Shown: positions 24,701 to 34,829 of the stretch, piece after piece
How positions within the stretch are numbered: the stretch's first letter is position 1
How the letters are laid out: each line of letters starts with the position of its first letter
Source: Plazaster borealis
Taxonomy: Eukaryota; Echinodermata; Asteroidea; Forcipulatida; Labidiasteridae
Assembly (NCBI GenBank): GCA_021014325.1
Contig: CM037474.1
Span: forward strand, 521,001 to 585,000
Direction of reading: 5' to 3'
DNA length: 64,000 bases
Position numbers and translations under genes: made by a program
Notes under the pieces: generated by a model
Seen by the model: only the letters and a program-made list of their open reading frames with translations
What the model was told of the DNA's origin: nothing
The model's database searches: none

Positions 24701-27700
24701 ACAACATTCCCAAACCTAGACCACCGAGTGTTAAGACTAAAACAATCACTAAAGACCAATAAATCAGGTTGTGAGACCAGGCTTGGGACCAAACACTTGT
24801 GTTGCAAATTATGATTAATAATAATAATTTTAATTTCTGCCTTTAGTACTGGAGCTTCACTGCCTAGCTGGCAGTACATTTGATTGTGTCTGCCTATTCC
24901 GTCTGCTTGTTCTATTGACTATTCTGATCCAGCGTACATGTATTAATCCTTCCACCATTCCGCTCTCTACTTCAAAGCCTTATAGACCCATTGCATATGA
25001 CGTCACACTCTCAAAAAGGAGGCAGATCATTGGACAATAGCTGTTCTCTGTGCGTAAAAACGTGCGCGTGACCTCAGCGTATCTGTAGCATTTCGCGTTA
25101 TGCAAGGGGGATCTATTGATTTCTATAGGCCCCGGAACGCGCCTCTGACAATGCGCGTCATTTTGGGTGTCAAAACTCTCTTTTGTGCATGTTTGTATAT
25201 GATTTTGACACCCAAAATGGCGGACAGGATAGGCGCATGTGAGTACGCTGCGCGTTGTGCAAGGGGTCTATACTTCAGTCTTGTATGGGCAAAGCAAATT
25301 TGTTTTAGTAAATGGTACCTCTTTGAGGGAGTTAAACATTTTATATTGGAACATTTGAAAGGGCACCATTGCAATGACTAGGGGCATTGAGGCAATTGCC
25401 TCCATTGCCTCTGTGAAGTATCAATGACTAGGGGCATTGAGGCAATTGCCTCCATTGCCTCTGTGAAGTATCAATGACTAGGGGCATTGAGGCAATTGCC
25501 TCCATTGCCTCTGTGAAGTATCAATGACTAGGGGCATTGAGGCAATTGCCTCCATTGCCTCTGTGAAGTATCAATGACTAGGGGCATTGAGGCAATTGCC
25601 TCCATTGCCTCTGTGAAGTATCAAACCTGTTCTTCTACACCCTTACCACTCTTAGCTGTATTCCTATTAGTAGAATTTACTTATTGTTATCCCAATTATA
25701 TTCCTTTAGGTTCGACCGTTCTGATAGATTCTTTCTTCTGGCAGTATTGGTTGTGGCCAGAAGGGACGGTATTGTGGTATAACACTGTACTCAACAAGAG
25801 CAGCAACTGGGGTGTATCCTTACAAAATATTCCCAATAAATAAACATTATAAATAATGAACGCAGTCAAGGCATACACATGTTCAAAGTTGTCTTCCTAA
25901 ACTTTATTTTGGTCACAGCTTGAACTTTCACAAAGGTTATTTTAAGGTCAGGTGGTGTGTTGTAACCAATAAAAATGCATTATAAACAGGAACTATTTTA
26001 TCAGCCCTGTCAATACACAGTCCAAACATTGGGCCAATTTAATCCGCTCTGGCTACCGTTAGTGTTAAGGCCCTAGTCCAGGGCCAACACTAGGGTTAAG
26101 GCCCTAGTCCAGGGCCAACACTAGGGTTAAGGCCCTAGTCCAGGGCCAACACTAGGGTTAAGGCCCTAGTCCAGGGCCAACACTAGGGTTAAGGCCCTAG
26201 TCCAGGGCCAACACTAGGGTTAAGGCCCTAGTCCAGGGCCAACACTAGGGTTAAGGCCCTAGGCTAGGGCCAACACTAGGGTTAAGGCCCTAGTCCAGGG
26301 CCAACACTAGGGTTAAGGCCCTAGTCCAGGGCCAACACTAGGGTTAAGGCCCTAGTCCAGGGCCAACACTAGGGTTAAGGCCCTAGGCTAGGGCCAACAC
26401 TAGGGTTAAGGCCCTAGGCTAGGGCCAACACTAGGGTTAAGGCCCTAGTCCAGGGCCAACACTAGGGTTAAGGCCCTAGTCCAGGGCCAACACTAGGGTT
26501 AAGGCCCTAGTCCAGGGCCAACACTAGGGTTAAGGCCCTAGTTCAGGGCCAACACTAGGGTTAAGTCCCTTGCCACCGCTAGTTTCAATCTGAAAACTCT
26601 GAACTGATTTGAACTGAAGCTCACTGATTACTAAAGTCCTACCAGTACCATTAGTCCAGAAAAATACTTTCATCTGATTACTGTTACAGTTGGGGAAATA
26701 GCATTTTAAAAAACCAAATCACTATTGCGTATTTTGAAGGCCGTAAACAAAACTTAGCATGAATAAAAACTTGCACTGAATTCCTGACAAGATATAAAGT
26801 TCTTTTTTTTCTTTCACTGAACCGTTCATGTTTTGTGCACACTGAAAGCTTATATTGAGTAGCAAATGATGATTTTTGAGTAGCAACTGATACATTTTAT
26901 GCAGCATTTTGCTCTGCTATGCAAAGGAAGTTGTCACTGTTGTGATACCTACAATCCTGAAAAATTATTTGTTTTTATATTTTTCTCAGAAAGAGGACTC
27001 TTTAAGGTTCATGATTTGAAAAACACCAAAAGAAACTTCTAATCTCAGACAATTCATAAATAATCCTTGACTTTCCTCACCAATCAGACGTCTCCTTTCT
27101 TGTGGTATTTCTACTCTGCCATACCAAGAGCATTGGCTTCCAGTCTAATGCTAGTTCCCATTGGCTGCTTTGTAGACCGGAGGATATGGTGGTTCTTGCT
27201 ACCGCCCATTGGCTTTGTGTTCTTATTCTCATTTCTACCACACAAGGAGCTACGATTTATCATCTACATATTCCCAATGCTAAATACTGCTGCTGCTGTT
27301 GCTGTGTCTTATATGTAAGTATTAAGTAGGTTACATAATTGATGTAGTTAGAGATATAGTGTTAAGGGCCATAAAGTGATGCAGCGCAATCTGCAGCCCG
27401 CCATGCCAGAAGCATCGCTGCAAACCTCTTCTCTGTAACGATAAGTGTACTGGGCTCATTTACGTGCTTTACACAACAAATTGAACCTAGAAAAAAAATT
27501 CAAATTTCCAATTTCTATCCGAAAGCTTACTTGTTATAAAGATGGTAATGGCAGTAAGCATCCTGCAAAATTATTTTGTCTGAAATACACCCCGTTAATT
27601 AGGTTAATAACAGTATTTTTACAAATTTGAAACTTGAAAACACATCTCAAGGCGAGTTTTGGAGATTCAAGTTTCTGTGGTGTCCGTTTGTGAATGCTGT

Positions 27701-30700
27701 GGCCAGAGGACAGTTGTTTTCACTGTTTTCTCAACAAGTAAACAATGTCTTCTGCTGAAATTTTTACAGGTGACTTATATTTTGGCCTATAAATCAGCAT
27801 TTTGCTGACAAAATCCAATATATGACCCTACCTTCAAGGGTAAATGCTTACATAGGCAGTTGAAATAATACTACTTTACTATGGATTTCAGATTTAGACG
27901 TTTTACCAAGTCGGCATTTATGAAGATCCTAGCCTTGGGGGTCATAGGTCATTTTCTAGTCAACATGGCCGCCACTACAATCTTCTTAGTTGTATCTCAT
28001 CATAACTATCCAGGAGGTGTGGCTCTCAGAAAACTCCATGATGAAGTACCGAAAGAAAACAGTGAGTTAATACCTTGCAATGTAGTCTTGGTTCCAAGTC
28101 TGTGATGGTGGTTCTTTGTCTGCCTGATGGCCATTACCGTATTGCCTGAAATCATCTAAACCATCTTGTGGGGGTAATCTTCAATCACACAACCTTCGAC
28201 TGTGAGTTTGAGGTCCTCTTACTTTCGGTACCTTATGGAGACCAAGGACAAAAACAGAAAAGGGAAAACAAAAGGTCTCCACAGGGGAATTTTAAAGACT
28301 AGTACTTCTCAACTCATCCCATACATCACTCATACTAAATCATACGGCCATCGCTCGTTCTCACATTCTTCACCGACATTGTGGCACATTTTATCAAACT
28401 TCATCAAAACTGCTCCAAATGAGAACGTTTTCAAATCTATGCTTAAAATGCTAAGCTGACTCTTTTAGGATTTTCAAGGGACGTTGAAAGGCTCACATTT
28501 TTGTGTTGTATATATTTCATTTTTTTATGTTATGTGTTGTACATAGAGGCTCCTGCATTATACGCTATATAAATGTCTCATATTATTATTATCATTAATA
28601 TTTAATAGATGCTATTTTTGCATCGGGGATAAAGAATATAATTTGATTTTACCCTTAAACCCATGTGTATAACATCTATTAAATCGTTGCGGTACCCGCT
28701 GCTAAAACATAGGATTTGAACTGCCTCTAGCCACCAGGCTAGCTCGGTGGTCCAGTTGTAAGACATCTTCTCTAGCAATGCAAAGGTTGTGGGTTCGAAT
28801 CTCACCCGAGTGATTTGCTTGTGGATTTTTTTCACAGAAATCGGGAAAGTACTGAGTATACAGTGCTTAATACACATCGGTGTAAGGGTAAAAACAAATT
28901 ATATCACTATTATTATTATTAATTGCTAATTTCTTTTGTAATGTGCTTTGAGACATTTGTATGAGGTGCTATATAAGTACAGTTTGTTACTATTTTTATT
29001 ATTATTATTATTATTAACTGTGCATTAACTGTATAAAAACAGCTCACTGCCTGGTAATGAAAATGACTAGAGAGTTACAGCCATGCAGTTTCATATAGCA
29101 GTAATACTGATATCCACGTTGACTTTGCATGACAGAGATATTTTCCTTTCTTCTTCTAGACCATGTTCATATTCACATCGATGTTGCTACTGCTCAAACT
29201 GGGGTCTCTCGCTTCACACAGATTAACAAACACTGGATGTGAGTCTCTCTTTTGTTTATTTCTATTCAATTGCGTTCTAGTGTTTTCAAGTTGAGTGATC
29301 ACGTTAATCCAAACTTGTGGTGTGTCGTGGCCAAGCAGTCTACTGCATTGGACTCAAGTTCTGACGGTTGAATTATTGGAGTGGTGGTTCGAATCCCGGT
29401 CATTACTCTTGTGTCCTTGAGCAAGGCATTTAACCATAATTGCTTCTCTTAACCCAGGTGTATAAATGTGAACCCCTTAGCGCTGATTTAAGCAGCTTGA
29501 GGTTGTATGCTCCCCAGGGAGTTGAGAAAGTTTGAGGAATAAGTATGCCTGATGAACGGGGATAATATAGTGCCTTGAATCTAGCTATGTGTGATATGTA
29601 AGAACTAAATGTTAATAAAAACAATTGTTTGCACCCTGAAAGAAGAGCATCAGTGTAGAGTGGGATTATGCTGATTCCAATAACATAAAAGCCAAAAAAT
29701 CATGAAGTAGAAATTAACATGTTTTGTGTGTGAATGTTTCATGTTGCCATTTCAAATGGATGTGAGTACTCTATGTATTAACCCTCCTACTGAATGTTTT
29801 CAAAATGTTGGCTTTGTAAAAAAATAAACGCCTCAGGAAACCTGCAATTTGATATCATGTAATAACAGTTTAATAATTTTGGGCGTGTCGAGGCAGAGCG
29901 GATAAGAACACCGAACTCAACCTCTGATTTTTCTGATCAGCAGAGTGTGGGTTCGAATCCCAGTCGTGACACTTGAACTTGTGTCCTTAAGCAAGACACT
30001 TAACCACATGCTTCGTCCTTCGGATGGGACGTTAAACTCAAGGTCCCGTGTGTTGTGTAATAAATGTAAAAGAACCCAGTGCACTTATCGTAAAGAGAAG
30101 GGGTTCGCCCCGGTGTTCCTGGTTCGATTGGCTGCATATTGCGCCACAGCACCTTGTAAACCATTACATGGTGCTATGCAAAGGAATAGGTCTCATACTT
30201 CAACACGTAAATCCACTTACCTTTTAGGAAAAATACTGAGTGCTTTGAGACACCCATCGGGAGTATAAAGCGCTATATAAGAACTGCATATTATTATTAT
30301 TAATATTATATAGAACACACATTCACCAATAAGGTACTTAAGGCGCTGAAACACTTTTTAAGACAGGTTTTTAAGTTTATGAGTTATGAGACCCATTTAT
30401 GTAGCACTTTATAATGGTTGACAAGGTGCGCTGTTGTGAATATATAAACTGTTCTGAGCACATGACATATTGGTTAATTGTCAGTAACTTTATCACATAT
30501 TATGAAGAATGGATTGTTGTTGTTTTGTGTGGACTTGACAATATTTTCATTCAGCAAATTTAATTTTTCAATTGGAAATTCTTGCCTGCAGATATAATAA
30601 AACTGAAGATCTTGCCCCAGGCAGCAGTGACATGATGGCCTACACGCATCTATGCATCGGAGCGTCCCACCATGACAACAGCACCCTGCAGCCCTACAGA

Positions 30701-30817
30701 CTAACCCACAATGTCCTAGCCGTCGTGCATGGTTTCTCTGGTATCAGTCTCAGGGAGAGCCCGTACATCAAGCTAGAACCAAAGATATACGTCATGGAAC
30801 GGCGAAATCAAACATGA
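18736..30817 (+). CDS. ALG12: ALG12, dolichyl-P-mannose:Man7GlcNAc2-PP-dolichol alpha-1,6-mannosyltransferase
   Basis: ER multipass enzyme of family GT22. It adds the eighth mannose (alpha-1,6) from Dol-P-Man to the lumenal lipid-linked oligosaccharide used for N-glycosylation. Ten coding exons: 18736-18828, 19611-19754, 21050-21182, 21608-21781, 23143-23337, 25710-25813, 27088-27314, 27892-28061, 29160-29238 and 30592-30817. All phases join, giving 514 residues (human is slightly shorter). [11 protein letters not shown] at residues 53-63 is the conserved lumenal acidic motif, and HKELRF at 333-338 is the HKExRF motif of the family. [11 protein letters not shown] and [19 protein letters not shown] also match. 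Hydrophobic segments run throughout. The first exon supplies a Lys/Asp-rich head; ATG at 18736 is my choice, but 19617 (MGGLLSL) would give a more usual N terminus. Introns 5 and 6 hold tandem arrays. AATAAA at 31342 is the likely polyadenylation signal. Confidence 0.95.
18955..19036 (-). repeat. tRNA-like SINE head fragment
   Basis: AGGATTGGAACCCCTGACCT and CTTACCACTATGCCACCTTTG read on the minus strand as a tRNA-like head with decayed A and B boxes. Confidence 0.5.
19907..19924. repeat. Poly-G tract
   Basis: Run of G after ACGGC in ALG12 intron 2. It may reflect a sequencing-length uncertainty. Confidence 0.8.
20727..21028 (+). repeat. tRNA-derived SINE (5' part shortened)
   Basis: GTGTGTCGAAGCCAAGCTGT, GACTCAGGTCATGACACTTG, CAAGGCACTTAACCATAGTT, GCTCCCCAGGGAGTT and an (ATT)n tail. 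It ends 21 bp before ALG12 exon 3 at 21050, so its tail abuts the acceptor region. Confidence 0.8.
22118..22630. repeat. Dispersed ~530-bp repeat, copy B
   Basis: Same-order homology to 10265-10800 over its whole length. A run of about 20 A at 22360-22380 interrupts it. Lies in ALG12 intron 4. Confidence 0.75.
22683..22985 (+). repeat. tRNA-derived SINE
   Basis: CTGCCATGGCTGAGTGGTTT (A-box region), GGGTTCAAATCCTGGTCATG (B box), GTACCTGTGAGGGCAGAGAT, TGTATACTCCCCAGGGA. ALG12 intron 4. Confidence 0.85.
23422..24027. mobile_element. TTAA-flanked ~600-bp element, copy 1
   Basis: Runs from GTTAAC at 23421 to GATGTGAAGTGGTTAA at 24027. It shares ordered blocks with 42691-43692: ATGAAACCCTGACTT, AAGGAAAGACA, TGGTATGCT, ACAATGGTGG, TGTCCATTCTTGT.TGCCACATTTGTA and GTCATCCG. 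The termini are TTAAC...GTGGTTAA, a piggyBac-like TTAA site. Open frames in it are not conserved between copies. Confidence 0.8.
24100..24330 (+). repeat. SINE with Gly/Glu-type tRNA-like head
   Basis: GGTTGCGGTGCCTGCTGGCA leader, then AGCTCGGTGGTCTAGTGGTA (A box) and GTGGGTTCGAATCCCACCTG (B box), then TGCCTGTGGATTTTG and ACACATCGGTGTA. The same arrangement recurs at 28670-28905 and 62590-62815. Confidence 0.8.
24981..25272. mobile_element. MITE with TATAGACCC termini
   Basis: Left TATAGACCCATTGCATA; right, read on the minus strand, TATAGACCCCTTGCACA. An inner inverted pair (ATTTTGGGTGTCAAAA and TTTTGACACCCAAAAT) would form a second hairpin. Non-coding. ALG12 intron 5. Confidence 0.8.
25372..25623. 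repeat. 50-bp tandem repeat, five near-perfect copies
   Basis: The unit starts CAATGACTAGGGGCATTGAG and repeats with period exactly 50 (GGGGCATTGA at 25381, 25431, 25481, 25531 and 25581). Copies look identical. The array ends 86 bp before ALG12 exon 6. Confidence 0.95.
26064..26575. repeat. 31-bp tandem repeat, about 16 copies
   Basis: Unit: TTAAGGCCCTAGTCCAGGGC then CAACACTAGGG. Three units carry GGCTA in place of GTCCA, and one has GTTCA. It lies in ALG12 intron 6. Each unit contains two overlapping inverted repeats (see findings). Confidence 0.95.
27365..27475 (-). repeat. SINE 3' fragment, inverted
   Basis: GCGCAATCTGCAGCC, TGTAACGATAAGTGTACTGG and TTTACGTGCTTTACACAACA match the inverted body of the SINE at 42893-43315. 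ALG12 intron 7. Confidence 0.6.
27690..27836. mobile_element. Decayed right half of the 11234-type TTAA MITE
   Basis: Shares CTGTTTTCTCAACAAGTA, GGTGACTTATATT, GCTGACAAAATCCAATATATG and ACCCTACCTT with 11340-11496. Confidence 0.7.
28202..28600 (+). pseudogene. LINE 3' end relic (reverse transcriptase C-terminal tail plus 3' UTR)
   Basis: The 85-codon frame at 28202-28459 ends with [20 protein letters not shown] followed by an [10 protein letters not shown] block. This is the shape of the extreme C terminus of jockey/CR1/L2-type retrotransposon polymerases (GDRSFS.AAP.LWN.LP...F...LK). The following sequence ends ATACGCTATATAAATGTCTC plus a TATTATTATT tail. The rest of the element is absent. 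ALG12 intron 8. Confidence 0.75.
28670..28910 (+). repeat. SINE with Gly/Glu-type tRNA-like head
   Basis: GTTGCGGTACCCGCTGCTAA, AGCTCGGTGGTCCAGTTGTA, GGTTCGAATCTCACCCGAG, ACACATCGGTGTAAGG. Copy of the 24100 family. ALG12 intron 8. Confidence 0.8.
29325..29610 (+). repeat. tRNA-derived SINE
   Basis: GTGTCGTGGCCAAGCAGTCT, GGTTCGAATCCCGGTCATTA, GAGCAAGGCATTTAACCATA, TGCTCCCCAGGGAGTTGAGA. ALG12 intron 9. Confidence 0.85.
29880..30308 (+). repeat. tRNA-derived SINE, full length
   Basis: GGCGTGTCGAGGCAGAGCGG (A box), TGGGTTCGAATCCCAGTCGT (B box), AAAGAACCCAGTGCACTTAT, GGGGTTCGCCCCGGTGTTCC, then GCGCTATATAAGAACTGCAT and an ATT tail. This is the best complete copy in the window. The head matches a Leu-type tRNA with an extra arm. 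Confidence 0.9.
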
Positions 30818-31341
30818 AATCAGGTGACTCCGTATAGGTCCCCCAGTCTGGCCTCCCAGCAAAAGATCACATCCAAAACAAGGGGACAGGTTTACTATGA
30901 TAAGATTAGAAATCAGAAGTGCCCTACACCCCTCCTCTTTCCTCTTCCCCCACCCCCTCTTGCTCCTCCCCCTCCCCCTCCCTGAACCCCTTCTTCATCA
31001 TCCTACAAAGATTCATAATCTACACTTGACAATGTTTTAGCATCGATAGGTTTGATAAGGCTTATGGCTGTTTGCATGGTGGAGAGACAGTGAAGACTAT
31101 GTGCAATAGAACCATGTCAATGGTTTTTCTTAAGCTCTGAGGCTATTAATAGCAGAGTTAAGATTAGACATTGATGCTTGGATGAAACCCTACGGTGCTT
31201 TATTGAGATCTAAGCACATACTTGCACCATCGTATTGTTTCCAACATTAAGTTTGAATAATTTGTGTGCGTGTAATTTCTTTTGGGTTAACACAGCCCTT
31301 TGAAATGGTCTAAACCATCAGATATTGATCCTTTTAGACCC

Positions 31342-31347
31342 AATAAA
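31342..31347 (+). terminator. ALG12: Candidate ALG12 polyadenylation signal
   Basis: AATAAA in CCCAATAAAACAATTTC, about 525 bp after the ALG12 stop codon, before the minisatellite begins. Confidence 0.45.
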
Positions 31348-31664
31348 ACAATTTCAAGCCATCTGGATCCCATTTAGAAGACATGATTGATTTCACTCAG
31401 GAGTGGCTAAGAGATTTCTTATACAATTCCTACAGGAATTCTAGAGGGTGGTCAATGATTCATTTTTTTTTAAGTCAAAGAATTAACCCAGGGTCTTTTG
31501 ACATTTGCCATCCTATTCAGATAGGTCTCATAGAGAACTTGAAAATTGTAAGATTTTTGACCGAATTTTTTGCGTACACAATTTATTTTGCAACATACTG
31601 TTCAAAACAATGCAATGGCACCACGCAGGGTTTTAATCAGACATAGAATACTGGACTTTAACCC

Positions 31665-33072
31665 TTTCCTTGCCATAGGCACTGCACTCATACCCCCTCT
31701 TCCTTACAATAGGTGACTTTAGTCAACTGCACTCATACCCCCTCTTCCTTACCATAGGTGACTTTAGTCAACTGCACTCATACCCCCTCTTCCTTACAAT
31801 AGGTGACTTTAGTCAACTGCACTCATACCCCCTCTTCCTTACCATAGGTGACTTTAGTCAACTGCACTCATACCCCCTTTCCTTACTGTAGGTGACTTTA
31901 GTCAACTGCACTCATACCCCCTCTTCCTTACAATAGGTGACTTTAGTCAACTGCACTCATACCCCCTTTCCTTACTGTAGGTGACTTTAGTCAACTGCAC
32001 TCATACCCCCTTTCCTTACTGTAGGTGACTTTAGTCAACTGCACTCATACCCCCTCTTCCTTACCATAGGTGACTTTAGTCAACTGCACTCATACCCCCT
32101 TTCCTTACTGTAGGTGACTTTAGTCAACTGAAATCATAACCCCACTTCCTTACTGTAGGTGACTTTAGTCAACTGCACTCATACCCCCTTTCCTTACTGT
32201 AGGTGACTTTAGTCAACTGCACTCATACCCCCTTTCCTTACTGTAGGTGACTTTAGTCAACTGCACTCATACCCCCTTTCCTTACTGTAGGTGACTTTAG
32301 TCAACTGCACTCATACCCCCTTTCCTTACTGTAGGTGACTTTAGTCAACTGCACTCATACCCCCTTTCCTTACAATAGGTGACTTTAGTCAACTGCACTC
32401 ATACCCCTCTTCCTTACCATAGGTGACTTTAGTCAACTGCACTCATACCCCCTCTTCCTTACAATAGGTGACTTTAGTCAACTGCACTCATACCCCCTCT
32501 TCCTTACAATAGGTGACTTTAGTCAACTGCACTCATACCCCCTTTCCTTACTGTAGGTGACTTTAGTCAACTGCACTCATACCCCCTCTTCCTTACAATA
32601 GGTGACTTTAGTCAACTGCACTCATACCCCCTTTCCTTACTGTAGGTGACTTTAGTCAACTGCACTCATACCCCCTTTCCTTACTGTAGGTGACTTTAGT
32701 CAACTGCACTCATACCCCCTCTTCCTTACCATAGGTGACTTTAGTCAACTGCACTCATACCCCCTTTCCTTACTGTAGGTGACTTTAGTCAACTGCACTC
32801 ATACCCCCTTTCCTTACTGTAGGTGACTTTAGTCAACTGCACTCATACCCCCTTTCCTTACTGTAGGTGACTTTAGTCAACTGCACTCATACCCCCTTTC
32901 CTTACTGTAGGTGACTTTAGTCAACTGCACTCATACCCCCTTTCCTTACTGTAGGTGACTTTAGTCAACTGCACTCATACCCCCTCTTCCTTACCATAGG
33001 TGACTTTAGTCAACTGCACTCATACCCCCTTTCCTTACTGTAGGTGACTTTAGTCAACTGCACTCATACCAC
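31665..33072. repeat. 44/45-bp minisatellite, about 31-32 copies
   Basis: The core is CTGCACTCATACCCCCTTTC then CTTACTGTAGGTGACTTTAG and TCAA. Two length types alternate: 45-bp units with CCTCTTCC and AC(A/C)ATAG, and 44-bp units with CCTTTCC and ACTGTAG. The 44-bp type dominates from about 32100 onwards. One unit has CTGAAATCATAACC. Not a multiple of three and not coding. Confidence 0.95.
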
Positions 33073-34103
33073 CTCTTACAACAGTTGGAAAGAGAAAGAT
33101 CAGATCTATCTTTCCAATGGTGTTAATATGAAATAGTTGCTATTATGCAATTCTTTCAAATGTGGAAAGATCCAAAATGCAAAATATTATTTTGCACAAA
33201 AAGTGTTTGAGTCTTTGATCATACTTCGGAAAGCAAAATCAGGAACCTGGCTATTTATTGACTGCTCTCTGTCATATTTATATGACATGCAAGGAAAATT
33301 AATAATAAAGAAAGATTTAATCAGTTGTTTTTGTTTTAAGAAGAAATCCTCAGGATGGTAACAGACTTTGTAAAAAGTTCGCATCTAAACACATGGGTTC
33401 TATTTTGTAAAAAATTATGCTTTGTTTGATTTGGTCAAAAGCGGTTGTTTATCTCAAAACATTTTGCTAACAAGACAGTTACAGACTGAAGACTTGGAGT
33501 CCAATCTTCAAGTTGAACCAGTAGTTCTATTTGCATAATGCAGGTTTTATGTTCAGAGGAGTCTGAAAAGAAATGTTTACCTTGATATGCTATAGAGATT
33601 GACCCTGACCCCCTCCCTTTCTTAGTCTCTCTTTTGTGGTCTCCCCTGCTCTATATAAACACTTTAAACGAGTAACCTGCATGTTGCTAGTGCACTAGAT
33701 ATACATTACTAATGTTATTTTTGTGACAATCAAAAACATGAACAATTTTGTAAAACTGGTGCTGCTTTGTATAGAGTTTGAAACTGACTGCTTTAAAAAA
33801 AAGACTTATATTTTGAATGATATAAAATTGATCATGTTCATCTATTGATACCTGATGATGTTAATTGTATATACATATGCTCAATAGTGCCACCAAAATT
33901 ATAATATGCTGATCAATATTTATGGATTATTTATCTGCATTGATAGATTTCAAATTGAAATTGTGGATACATATTGGAAATATGGATTAAATTGTGGATT
34001 ACTGTTCCTTCATTATCATCTAGCGGTCGCAACCGAGATCCCATTCACAATGTCATCCCAGTAGTCTAGCGGTTGCAATCGGGATCCAACTCACAACACC
34101 ATG

Positions 34104-34425
34104 TCAGGAGTCTTTATTCCTCATTATGATTGGAAGGTCCTCAATTTGAGAATCCGTGTCTCTAGCAATGATGTAGTTTGAGAGGTCTACGTCCTCTATT
34201 AGGGCACGGAAGTAACCAGTATAACACATCAGGTATGACCTGGTCTTTAGCACGATAACAGTGGCCAGCAAAGCGGACTCTGCGTTGAGCAACAGTAACA
34301 GAGATTGGTGGAATGTCTCCGTAAATCTGTTCTTTGGTCTTGTGCTCATGCCATGAGATGATCTGCAACTTCAAGGGAAACTGATACAAGATACAAAGCC
34401 ACTTTAGAATACTCCCAGGAGTCAA
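34104..34425 (-). pseudogene. Non-LTR retrotransposon polymerase C-terminal relic
   Basis: On the minus strand one frame reads ISWHEHKTKEQIYGDIPPIS then VAQRRVRFAGHCYRAKDQVI, the thumb/post-RT tail of RTE-like polymerases (W..H.T.E..YG..P..S....QRR.RFAGHC). The next frame continues with DTDSQIEDLPIIMRNKDS, as in the same family (DTG....DL...M.DR..W). A frameshift at about 34170 separates them, so the copy is dead. Upstream catalytic domains are missing. Confidence 0.8.
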
Positions 34426-34829
34426 TAGGTAACATTGTTTAGACCTATGTTAAAGGGCTGGAGCTCTCTCTTTAGACTAGCCTTGTACAAGGTGGTTGCA
34501 CCATTTCCCGGAAAACGTTTAGCACAGCAATACTGACGTTCGCAGTGTTTGGGTAGTAGAACTTGTCCAGGCTGCATTTTTGTTTTCCCTTTTCTTTTTT
34601 AGAAGACCAACGATGCTTTAATTTTCCTCTTATTGTGTAGTTCTGGATTCCTGTAGTTACTGAACTGTGCAAAGGAAATTTGGATTGGGCAACCATGTTG
34701 TTCAACGTATCATGGTTTCTGTCAACATACCAGAGACTATCGGCCAGGGTACTGACTAAGAACAATCCAAGGGACCTCACAGGGCAAGCACCTCACCCCA
34801 AATTATTGTATGAAAGCCACTTGTGAACA

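Noticed and set aside
26064..26575. Interstitial telomere array
   Set aside because: Only one TAGGGTTA per 31 bp and no consecutive TTAGGG units.
31665..33072. Regular repeat array resembling a CRISPR locus
   Set aside because: There are no unique spacers, units abut directly, the genome is animal and no cas genes are present. It is a minisatellite.
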